From Streptomyces luomodiensis (lineage in GTDB: Bacteria; Actinomycetota; Actinomycetes; Streptomycetales; Streptomycetaceae), in assembly GCF_031679605.1 (NCBI RefSeq), contig NZ_CP117522.1, positions 2,728,001 through 2,792,000 on the forward strand: 64,000 nucleotides of DNA, given 5' to 3'. Position 1 is the stretch's first letter. Each line of letters starts with the position of its first letter. The notes beneath the pieces were generated by a model. The model was not told where the DNA came from. It did not search any database and was given only the letters and a program-made list of their open reading frames with translations. The position numbers and the translations under genes are program-made. Positions 18,295 to 25,690 of the stretch are shown here, in pieces.

Positions 18295-19746
18295 ATGAGC
18301 GCATCACACCGCCCCCGGAACACCGGCGCCCCGGCAAGCGACCCCACCGGGCCGACCGGCAGGCTGGCCACCTGGCTGGCCGACACCACCCTCGACGACA
18401 TCCCGGCCTCCGTACGCGAGCGCGCCAAGCACCTGCTGCTCGACGGCGTCGGCTGTGCGCTGGTCGGCGCCCAACTCCCCGTGTCCCGCACCGGCGTCGA
18501 GGCCGTCACGGCACTGGACGACGCCGGAAGTGCCGTGATCATCGGTTGGGACGGCCGCACCACCAGCGCGCCCTCGGCGGCGATGCTCAACTCCAGCTTC
18601 ATCCAGGGATTCGAGCTCGACGACTACCACCCCCTCGCCCCGCTGCACAGCAACTCCCTCGTCCTGCCCGCCCTGCTCGCCGCCGCATCCCGCGTCGGAA
18701 CAGTGTCGGGCTCCCGCTTTCTGCTCGGCGCGATCCTCGGCTACGAGACCGGGCCGCGGGTCGGGCTGGCCCTGCACGGTCTGGAGATGCTGTCCCGTGG
18801 CTGGCACTCGGGCCCGGTGTTCGGCACCCACGCCGCGGCCGCGGCGGCCGGGGCCCTCTACGGCCTTGACGCCGCGGGATTTGAGGACACCCTCGGAATC
18901 GCCGGCACCCAGTCCGGCGGGCTGATGGCCGCCCAGTTCGAATCGATGGTCAAGCGGATGCAGCACGGTTTCGCCGCGCGCAACGGCCTCACCGCCGCCG
19001 CGCTCGCCGCCTCCGGATACGTCGGCATCAAGCGCGTCTTCGAGCGCGAGTACGGCGGCTTCCTGGCCACCTTCGGTGAAGGACACAGCCCCGATGCCCG
19101 GCAGATCGCCGACACCCTGGGCAGCGTCTGGGAGACCGAGCGCATCGCCGTCAAGGCGTACGCCGCCATGGGCGGCCTGCACGCCGCCATCGACGCCGCT
19201 CTGAAGCTGCGCAGGGAACTTCCGCTGTCCGTCGAGGACATCGAGCACATCCGTATCGACGTCGCCGAAGCCGCCTTCCACCACGGCGGATGGCAGGCCG
19301 TACGCCCCCTCGAACCGATCGGGGCCCAGATGAACCTCGCCTACGCCGTGGCCGCCGCGCTGATCGACGGAGCCGTCCTCATCGACCAGTTCACCGATGA
19401 ACGGATCAACCGCGACGACGTCTGGTACCTCATCGACCGGACCGAAAGCCGTCACGAAGCGGCCTACGACCAGCTCCCGCACGACGAGCGGCTGACCACC
19501 CGACTCCGCCTGACCCTCAAGGACGGCAGCCGGCACGAAACCCTCGTCACCCACCCCCGCGGCACCGGCGACCGCCCCCTGAGCAACACCGACATCGTCG
19601 CCAAGTACCGCGATCTGACCCACGCGGTCATCACCCCGGACCGGCAGGCCGCCATCGAACACGCCGTCCTCGGCCTCGACGGCCTCGAGGACATCACCGC
19701 ACTGGCGGACCTGCTGTCCCCCGCGGCGCGCCCGGCGCTCGGCTGA
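18295..19746 (+). CDS. MmgE/PrpD family protein, copy 1
   Basis: 483 residues. The family spans 2-methylcitrate dehydratase (PrpD), cis-aconitate decarboxylase and iminodisuccinate epimerase. Visible landmarks are the helical-domain motif FELDDYHPLAPLHSNS, GWHSGPVFGTHAAAA, the basic segment KRMQHGFAARNGL and KAYAAMGGLHAAIDA. The usual DDTH...HP box is altered to DDYHP...LHS, which suggests a specificity different from copy 2. It probably dehydrates, decarboxylates or isomerises a di- or tricarboxylate in this pathway. ATG 18295, 66 bases after the lyase, with a modest ribosome site (CGGAA). Confidence 0.85.
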   Translation: MSASHRPRNTGAPASDPTGPTGRLATWLADTTLDDIPASVRERAKHLLLDGVGCALVGAQLPVSRTGVEAVTALDDAGSAVIIGWDGRTTSAPSAAMLNSSFIQGFELDDYHPLAPLHSNSLVLPALLAAASRVGTVSGSRFLLGAILGYETGPRVGLALHGLEMLSRGWHSGPVFGTHAAAAAAGALYGLDAAGFEDTLGIAGTQSGGLMAAQFESMVKRMQHGFAARNGLTAAALAASGYVGIKRVFEREYGGFLATFGEGHSPDARQIADTLGSVWETERIAVKAYAAMGGLHAAIDAALKLRRELPLSVEDIEHIRIDVAEAAFHHGGWQAVRPLEPIGAQMNLAYAVAAALIDGAVLIDQFTDERINRDDVWYLIDRTESRHEAAYDQLPHDERLTTRLRLTLKDGSRHETLVTHPRGTGDRPLSNTDIVAKYRDLTHAVITPDRQAAIEHAVLGLDGLEDITALADLLSPAARPALG

Positions 19747-19812
19747 GGGGCCTTCCCGAGAGGTGCACCGGAGCACCCGCCCACCCCGGATACGAACGGA
19801 GGCGCCGACTTC

Positions 19813-21204
19813 ATGACCACACCCGCCGAGACCCTGTCCGCCTCGCCCGCGGGACCGACGGCCGAACTCGCCCGGTTCGTCTCGCGACTGCGCTTCGAGG
19901 ATCTTCCGGCCTCCGTGGTGACACGGTTGTCGCAGTGCCTGCTCGACTTCATCGGCGTGACCGTCGGCGGCAGCGCCCAGGCCGACTCCAGCCCGGCCGT
20001 CATCAACGCGGTGCGCAGCCTCGCACCGCCTGACGGCCCGGCCACCTGCGTCGGCCACGAGCGCGGCTACCCGTGGCAGTACGCCGCACTGCTCAATGGA
20101 GCCTTCGCGCACAGTCTCGACTTCGACGACACCAACATCACGAGCGCGCTGCATCCCGGTGCTCCGGTGATTCCAGCAGCCCTGGCCGTCGCCGAGCGCG
20201 AAGACGCCACCGGAGCCGAGTTCCTCACCGCGCTCGCCGCGGGCTACGAGACCTGCTGCCGCGTCGGTGCCGCGCTCGGGCAGAGCGCCTACGACCGCGG
20301 GTTCCACCCCACCGCCATCGCGGGCCTGTTCGGCGCCGTGGCGGCCGGGGCGCGGCTGATGAACACCACCGCCGAACAGCTCACCGCCGCCTTCGGACTC
20401 GCCGGCTCCATGGCGGCCGGGTCCATGCAGTACCTGGAGAACGGGAGCTGGAACAAGCGGCTCCATCCGGGGCTCGCCGCACACAACGCCATCCTGTCCC
20501 TCGCCTTCACCGCATCCGGATTCCGCGGTGCGGAGCAGGCTCTGGAAGGACGCCATGGGCTGCTCAGCTCCTACAGCGATGCCCCGCGCCCCCAGCTGAT
20601 CACCGACGGCCTCGGCGAACACTGGCTGCTGTCCGACACCGGAATCAAGCCCTACCCCGCCTGCCGCCTCGCCCACGGGGCGATCGACGCGGCCCTGCGG
20701 CTGCGCCAGAGCCTGGGCGGAACCATCCCGCCGTCCGCGGAGATCAGCGTGCGCGTCTCACCGCGGGCCTACACGATCGTCGGTACGGACGAGGCACACA
20801 AGACCCATCCGGCCAACACCGTCGACGCCCAGTTCAGCGTCTACTTCCAGACGAGTGTCGCGCTGCTCGACGGCGCCGTCGACTGGTCGAGCTACCAGCG
20901 CCTGGGCGACGCCGACGTCCTGGCCCTCACCAAGCGTCTCCACGTCACCGCCGACGACCGGGTTCCCGACGCGGGAGCCGTCCTCACCTGCCGCCTGGAC
21001 GACGGCCGGGCACCCGAGATACGCGTCGACCAGCCGTCCGGCGAACCCGGCGGCGACCTGCCGTGGGAGCCGGTCGAGGCCAAGTACTACGCACTCGTCC
21101 GCACCCTCTACAAAGAGGAGCAGGCCCGCGGAATCGTTCAGCAGGTCAGGACGCTGCCCGAAGGGGTCCGCATCCGCTCGCTCGCCCGCAGCCTTCGTAC
21201 GTGA
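19813..21204 (+). CDS. MmgE/PrpD family protein, copy 2
   Basis: 463 residues, clearly related to the preceding gene but divergent. It keeps the more usual box LDFDDTNITSALHPGAPV, then FHPTAIAGLFGAVAAGARL, the basic segment WNKRLHPGLAAHNAI and KPYPACRLAHGAIDAAL. A second PrpD-type enzyme next to the first could act on the other stereoisomer or an earlier or later intermediate, or the two could form a heteromer. GGAGG stands 10 bases before ATG 19813. Last gene of the cluster; the next gene is convergent. Confidence 0.85.
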   Translation: MTTPAETLSASPAGPTAELARFVSRLRFEDLPASVVTRLSQCLLDFIGVTVGGSAQADSSPAVINAVRSLAPPDGPATCVGHERGYPWQYAALLNGAFAHSLDFDDTNITSALHPGAPVIPAALAVAEREDATGAEFLTALAAGYETCCRVGAALGQSAYDRGFHPTAIAGLFGAVAAGARLMNTTAEQLTAAFGLAGSMAAGSMQYLENGSWNKRLHPGLAAHNAILSLAFTASGFRGAEQALEGRHGLLSSYSDAPRPQLITDGLGEHWLLSDTGIKPYPACRLAHGAIDAALRLRQSLGGTIPPSAEISVRVSPRAYTIVGTDEAHKTHPANTVDAQFSVYFQTSVALLDGAVDWSSYQRLGDADVLALTKRLHVTADDRVPDAGAVLTCRLDDGRAPEIRVDQPSGEPGGDLPWEPVEAKYYALVRTLYKEEQARGIVQQVRTLPEGVRIRSLARSLRT

Positions 21205-21205
21205 C

Positions 21206-21251
21206 GCCCCCTCGCCCCCACGCGGTCAGGTTCGGGTGCGGGCGAGGGGGC
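21206..21251. terminator. Inverted repeat closing the prpD-like operon and the hydroxylase gene
   Basis: GCCCCCTCGCCC (21206-21217) pairs perfectly with 21240-21251 around a 22-base loop. It starts just after one stop and overlaps the 3' end of the convergent gene. Confidence 0.6.
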
Positions 21252-22713
21252 CGCGCTGGTCGGGGAGGTGCGGGCTGCCGATGACGGTGCCGCACCGCCC
21301 CGACGGCTGGAGGCCGAAGGTGGTGAACGCGGTGCGGGACGGCAGCCGGTAGGCGGGCTCGGCGAGCAGCGAGTTGAGGATGACGGCGGAGCGCCATGCG
21401 GCGAGGCCGAGGTCGGGGGTGCCGACGCCGTGGGTGTGGCGCTCGGCGTTCTGGACGTACACCGAGCCTTTGATCATGGGGTCGAGGACCAGGCGGTGGT
21501 CGGCGTCGACGCGGGGGCGCTCGGAGGCGTCCCGCCGGATGTAGGGGTCGAGGGCGGCGAGGAGGGTGTCGACGGGGCGCTCACGGTAGCCGGTGGCGAG
21601 GACGACGGCCTCGGTGGTGTGGCGGGCCCGGGTGCCCTGCTGGATGTGTTCCAGGTGGAGTTCGAGGCGGGCGGCGGCGATGCGTCCCGCGGTGCGGACG
21701 GTGACGCCGGGGGTGAGGACGGCGCCGGGCCAGCCGTCGGCGTGCTGGGCGCGGCGGTAGAGCTCGTGGTGGATGGCGTCGATGGTTTCGTGGGCGATGC
21801 CCTTGTAGAGCTGCCACTGGCGGGGCAGCAGCTGGTCGCGGACGGGTTCGGGCAGGGTGTGGAAGTAGCGGGTGTAGTCCGGGCTGAACTGCTCGAGGCC
21901 GAGTTTGCTGTATTCCATGGGCGCGAAGGCGGGGGTGCGGGCGAGCCAGTGGAGTCCTTCGGCGCCGAGGGGGCGGTTGCGCAGCAGGTCGAGGAAGACC
22001 TCGGCGCCGGACTGGCCGGAGCCGATGACGGTGACGTGGCCGGTGGCCAGGAGCCGTTCGCGGTGTTCGAGGTAGTCGGAGGAGTGCAGGACGGGGACGT
22101 TGGGGGCGTCGGCGAGGGGGCGGAGGGGTTCGGGGACGTACGGTTCGGTGCCGACGCCGAGGACGAGGTTGCGGGCGTAGGCGCGGCCGGGGGTCCGGCT
22201 CTCGTGGTCGGTGACGGTGGGGTCGGGGGTGTGCGGGCCGGCGGCCGGGCCGAGGCGGGTGTAGTCGATTTCGAACAGTTGGTGTTCGTGGTCCCAGCGG
22301 ACGGCGTCGACGCGGTGGCCGAAGTGGAGTCCGGGGAGTTGTTCGCTGACCCAGCGGCAGTAGGCGTCGTATTCGGCGCGCTCGATGTGGAAGCGCTCGG
22401 CGATGTAGAAGGGGAAGAGCCGCTCGTGGGCCTTGAGGTAGTGGAGGAAGCTCCAGGGGCTGGTGGGGTCGGCGAGGGTGACCAGGTCGGCGAGGAAGGG
22501 GACTTGGATGGTGGCGCCGTCGATGAGGAGGCCGGGGTGCCAGTGGAAGGCGGGCCGCTGTTCGTAGCAGGCGGTGCGCAGGGCGGGGACGCCGTGGGCG
22601 AGGGCGGCGAGGGAGAGGTTGAACGGGCCGATGCCGACACCGGCCAGGTCCAGGGGCCGGTCGGCGGTGGCGGCGGGCTCGGCGGCGGGGCGGGTGGGGG
22701 GTGCGGTGCTCAT
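21226..22713 (-). CDS. Lysine/ornithine/diamine N-monooxygenase (siderophore hydroxylase, DesB/IucD type)
   Basis: 495 residues. The FAD-binding fingerprint GVGIGPFNLSLAAL (near residue 27), the NADPH fingerprint GSGQSGAEVFLDLL (mid-protein) and the C-terminal LATGY motif (VVLATGYRERPVD) define the flavin-dependent N-hydroxylases that make hydroxamates. The protein should N-hydroxylate a terminal amine such as cadaverine or lysine. It overlaps the decarboxylase gene by ATGA (22710-22713), the same pairing as desA-desB for desferrioxamine. The open frame to 22800 lies inside the decarboxylase gene. No acyltransferase or NIS synthetase follows. Confidence 0.9.
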   Translation of the reverse strand: MSTAPPTRPAAEPAATADRPLDLAGVGIGPFNLSLAALAHGVPALRTACYEQRPAFHWHPGLLIDGATIQVPFLADLVTLADPTSPWSFLHYLKAHERLFPFYIAERFHIERAEYDAYCRWVSEQLPGLHFGHRVDAVRWDHEHQLFEIDYTRLGPAAGPHTPDPTVTDHESRTPGRAYARNLVLGVGTEPYVPEPLRPLADAPNVPVLHSSDYLEHRERLLATGHVTVIGSGQSGAEVFLDLLRNRPLGAEGLHWLARTPAFAPMEYSKLGLEQFSPDYTRYFHTLPEPVRDQLLPRQWQLYKGIAHETIDAIHHELYRRAQHADGWPGAVLTPGVTVRTAGRIAAARLELHLEHIQQGTRARHTTEAVVLATGYRERPVDTLLAALDPYIRRDASERPRVDADHRLVLDPMIKGSVYVQNAERHTHGVGTPDLGLAAWRSAVILNSLLAEPAYRLPSRTAFTTFGLQPSGRCGTVIGSPHLPDQRGPLARTRT

Positions 22714-24110
22714 GGGGTGGTGTTGCCTTCCACGAGTTCGAGCAGCCCGCGCAGGTCGTCGGGCTGGGTGTGCGGGTGCAGGACGGTGGCCTTGAGCCAC
22801 AGTCCTTCGGGGGTGGTGGCGCGGCCGAGGACGGCCGTGCCGTGGTGGAGGAGGCGGCGGCGCAGTGCGGCGACGGCGGCGGGTGGTGCCCCGGTGGGGC
22901 GGAAGAGGACGGTGCTGAGGGTGGGGCGGGCGTGGAGTTCGAGTCCGGGGCGGGCCTCGATGAGGTCGGCGAGGGCTTGCGCGGCCGCGCAGACGTGGTC
23001 GACGAGGTCGCCGAGGCCGCGGCGGCCGAGTGCCCGCAGGGTGACGGCGATCTTGAGGATGTCGGGGCGGCGGGTGGTGCGGAGGGAGCGGCCGAGCAGG
23101 TCGGGGATGCCGGCGTGGGTGTCGTCGTCGGCGTTGAGGTAGTCGGCGTGGTGGGCCAGGGGGGTGAGGGCGGCGGTGTCGGGGACGGCGAGGAGGCCCG
23201 CGGCGACGGGTTGCCAGCCGAGTTTGTGCAGGTCGAGGGCGACGGTGTGGGCGCGGTCGAGTCCGTGGAGCCGTTTGTGGAGGGTGTCGCTGAAGAGGAG
23301 GGGTGCGCCGTAGGCGGCGTCGATGTGGAGGGTGGCGGAGTGGTGGTCGCAGATGTCGGCGATCTCGGGGAGCGGGTCGATGGCTCCGGTGTCGGTGGTG
23401 CCGGCGGTGGCGACGACGAGGGTGGGGGCGGCGGGCAGCCGGTCGAGGGCGGTGTGGAGCGCGGCCGGGTCGAGGACGCCGGCGGGGGTGGGGAGGGTGT
23501 GCGGTGCGGGGAGTCCGAGGAGCCAGGCGGCGCGGTGGATGCTGTGGTGGGCGTTGGCGCCGTGGATGATCCGCGGTGGCCGGCCGCCCGCGGCTTCGCG
23601 GGCGAGGAGCAGGGCGAGTTGGTTGGACTCGCTGCCGCCGGTGGTGACGAGGGCGTCGGGGGCGGGGCCGTGGGGGTGGACGAGTTCGGCCAGGGCGCGG
23701 CAGGTGAGCGCCTCCAGTTCGCAGGCGGCGGGGGCCTGGTCCCAGGAGTCGAGGGAGGGGTTGAGCGCGGAGACCGCGAGGTCGGCGGCGGTGGCGACGG
23801 CGAGTGGCGGGCAGTGCAGATGGGCGGTGCAGCGGGGGTCGGCGGGGTCGGCGGCGCCGTGGGCGAGGGCGCGGACGAGGGTGCGCAGTGCGTGGTGGGG
23901 CCCCTCCCCTTCGTCGGGGATGAGCGGCCGGGCCGCCTCCCGTATCCGCCGGGCCACCGCGGCGGGTCCCCCGGCCGGGAGCGGTCCGCCGCGGTCGGCG
24001 GCGCCGTGGGCGAGGGCGTGGAGGACGGTGTCGAGCATCGGGCGGAGCGCGCCCGGTCCGTCGTGGCCGCCGGCGAGGAGGCGGGCGGTTGCGGATGCGG
24101 GCTCGGGCAT
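22710..24110 (-). CDS. PLP-dependent group II amino-acid decarboxylase (DesA-type lysine/diaminobutyrate decarboxylase)
   Basis: 466 residues of fold-type I PLP enzyme. The Schiff-base lysine is in LDLHKLGWQP, the PLP-stacking His region is HGANAHHSIHRAA, the cofactor Asp is in HIDAAYGAPL, and VTTGGSESNQLALLLA precedes them. It should decarboxylate a basic amino acid, most simply lysine to cadaverine, to feed the N-hydroxylase translated from the overlapping start codon. 2,4-diaminobutyrate decarboxylase is the main alternative. No TTAGG-type iron box is visible in the 130 bases upstream, which is unusual for a siderophore operon. Confidence 0.88.
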   Translation of the reverse strand: MPEPASATARLLAGGHDGPGALRPMLDTVLHALAHGAADRGGPLPAGGPAAVARRIREAARPLIPDEGEGPHHALRTLVRALAHGAADPADPRCTAHLHCPPLAVATAADLAVSALNPSLDSWDQAPAACELEALTCRALAELVHPHGPAPDALVTTGGSESNQLALLLAREAAGGRPPRIIHGANAHHSIHRAAWLLGLPAPHTLPTPAGVLDPAALHTALDRLPAAPTLVVATAGTTDTGAIDPLPEIADICDHHSATLHIDAAYGAPLLFSDTLHKRLHGLDRAHTVALDLHKLGWQPVAAGLLAVPDTAALTPLAHHADYLNADDDTHAGIPDLLGRSLRTTRRPDILKIAVTLRALGRRGLGDLVDHVCAAAQALADLIEARPGLELHARPTLSTVLFRPTGAPPAAVAALRRRLLHHGTAVLGRATTPEGLWLKATVLHPHTQPDDLRGLLELVEGNTTP

Positions 24111-24240
24111 GGGGGTGCCCCTAGGGGGTGTGGTGGACTCGGGCGGGTGGGAGTGGTCGGGGGGCGGTCAGGGGTGCCCCAAACTACTTCGCACTGCGGT
24201 GGTCGGGCCGGTGTCGGCGGGAAGTGCACCCGTACGTGGT

Positions 24241-24280
24241 ACGGCCCGGTGGTGCGGATTGATCCGCACCACCGGGCCGT
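24241..24280 (-). terminator. Terminator of the nar operon
   Basis: A perfect 18-bp stem (ACGGCCCGGTGGTGCGGA at 24241-24258 against 24263-24280) with loop TTGA, 16 bases past the narI stop. It insulates the nar genes from the decarboxylase gene. Confidence 0.9.
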
Positions 24281-24296
24281 CCGGAGGCCGCCGCTG

Positions 24297-25058
24297 TCAG
24301 GTCCTGGCCCGGCCCTGCCGCCGGGGGGCCGGGGTGCCGGTGTCGGCGCCGGTGAGGGCGGGGTGCCGGTGGGGGTGGGCCGGGGTGCGGGAGCGGTAGA
24401 CGACGTAGGGCCTGGTGAGGTAGCCGATGGGGGCGGTGAAGGCGTGGACGAGGCGGCTGAAGGGCCACAGGGCGAACAGGGCCATGGCCAGGAGGGCGTG
24501 GAGCCGGTAGGCCAGGGGGGCGTGGGTCATGGCGGGCACGTCGGGGTCGAGGGTGAACAGGCTGCGGAACCAGACGGAGACGCCCTGCCGGTAGTCGTAG
24601 GCGTGGTGGCCGGCGCCGGTGGCGGTGGCGGTGAGTCCGGCGAGGAGGACGGCGGCGAGCAGCGGGTAGAGGGCCTTGTCGGTGCGGTTGGTGGCCGCCC
24701 GGACGGCTGGTACGCGCAGCCGCCGGTGGAGGAGTATGCCCAGGCCGGCGGCGGTGGCCAGGCCGGCGGTGCCGCCGACGAGCAGGGCGCCCGCGTGGTA
24801 GAGCGATTCGCTGACGCGCAGTCGTTCGGTGAGGGCTTCGGGGATGAGCAGGCCCATGACGTGTCCGGCGATCACGAAGAGCAGTCCGTAGTGGAAGAGG
24901 GGGCCGCCGATGGCGAGCAGCCGGTGTTCGTGGAGCTGGCTGGAGCGGGTGGTGAAGCCGAAGCGGTCGTAGTGGTAGCGCCAGGCGCTGCCGCCGGTGA
25001 AGAGGGCGAGCACGAGGTAGGGGAGGACGCCCCACAGGGCGGTGTCGAGGTGGTTCAT
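24297..25058 (-). CDS. narI: Respiratory nitrate reductase gamma subunit (cytochrome b) NarI
   Basis: 253 residues with five predicted membrane helices. It carries two b hemes and passes quinol electrons to NarH on the inner face of the membrane. Candidate heme ligands include the His pair in GPLFHYGLLFVIAGHVMG and the later His residues in YRLHALLAMALFALWPFSRLVH. ATG 25058 overlaps the narJ stop (ATGA). About 35 Pro/His/Arg-rich residues extend the C terminus. Last gene of narGHJI. Confidence 0.95.
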   Translation of the reverse strand: MNHLDTALWGVLPYLVLALFTGGSAWRYHYDRFGFTTRSSQLHEHRLLAIGGPLFHYGLLFVIAGHVMGLLIPEALTERLRVSESLYHAGALLVGGTAGLATAAGLGILLHRRLRVPAVRAATNRTDKALYPLLAAVLLAGLTATATGAGHHAYDYRQGVSVWFRSLFTLDPDVPAMTHAPLAYRLHALLAMALFALWPFSRLVHAFTAPIGYLTRPYVVYRSRTPAHPHRHPALTGADTGTPAPRRQGRART

Positions 25059-25690
25059 CGGCCGGTTCCTCGCACGGCGGAGGGCTTCAAGGAGGGGTTT
25101 GCGGAGAAGGGGGCCAGGCCCACGGTTTCGGTGGGCGGTCCGCCGCGGGCGAGGGCGAGGGCCTGGGCGCGGTCGGCGGGTGAGGGTCCGGGCAGGGTGT
25201 CGCAGACGGCGCGCAGGATGTCGGCGTACGGGCTGCCGTGGTCGGTGAGGGCCATCCTGAGCAGTTCCAGGGCGGCGCGGTGGTCGCGCAGGAGCGCGCT
25301 GCCGGGGTCCGGGCAGCGGGCGGCGAACTCCAGCAGGAGGGGCAGGTGGTCGGGGAGTTCGTTCTCGGGGGGTGCCCATCCGTGGGCGCGGTAGTGGGCC
25401 TTGAGGGCGGCGAGGGTGGAGCCGCGGCGGCGGGTGTCCCCGTCGGTGTAGTAGGTGAGGTGCAGGGTGCGGCGGCGGCTGCGGTCGAAGGTGCGGACGT
25501 AGGCGGAGGCCAGGTCGAGCACCGGGGTGCCGTCGACGGCGGCGCAGAACCGCAGCAGGGGCGCGGCGGCGGGGGTGGCGAGTTCGGTGAGGCAGTCGCG
25601 TACCAGTGTGTGGCGGGCGGGCCAGTCGGGTCCGGGGTAGCCGAGGAGGAGGGCAGCGGCCTGGTGCAGGGCGGGGGTGGCGGGGTTCAC
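25055..25690 (-). CDS. narJ: Nitrate reductase molybdenum cofactor assembly chaperone NarJ
   Basis: 211 residues of the NarJ/TorD/DmsD chaperone family, which binds apo-NarG so that molybdenum cofactor and the FS0 cluster can be inserted before membrane attachment. Visible family features are LLGYPG at the N terminus, YVRTFDRSRRRTLHLTYYTDGDTRRRG in the middle and ELPDHLPLLLEFAA. GTG 25690 overlaps the narH stop (GTGA), and its own stop overlaps narI (ATGA), so the three are translationally coupled. Confidence 0.94.
   Translation of the reverse strand: MNPATPALHQAAALLLGYPGPDWPARHTLVRDCLTELATPAAAPLLRFCAAVDGTPVLDLASAYVRTFDRSRRRTLHLTYYTDGDTRRRGSTLAALKAHYRAHGWAPPENELPDHLPLLLEFAARCPDPGSALLRDHRAALELLRMALTDHGSPYADILRAVCDTLPGPSPADRAQALALARGGPPTETVGLAPFSANPSLKPSAVRGTGR

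Noticed and set aside
24111..24240. Iron box (TTAGG...CCTAA type) upstream of the decarboxylase gene
   Set aside because: No such motif in the sequence; only GGGGTGCCCC-type repeats.
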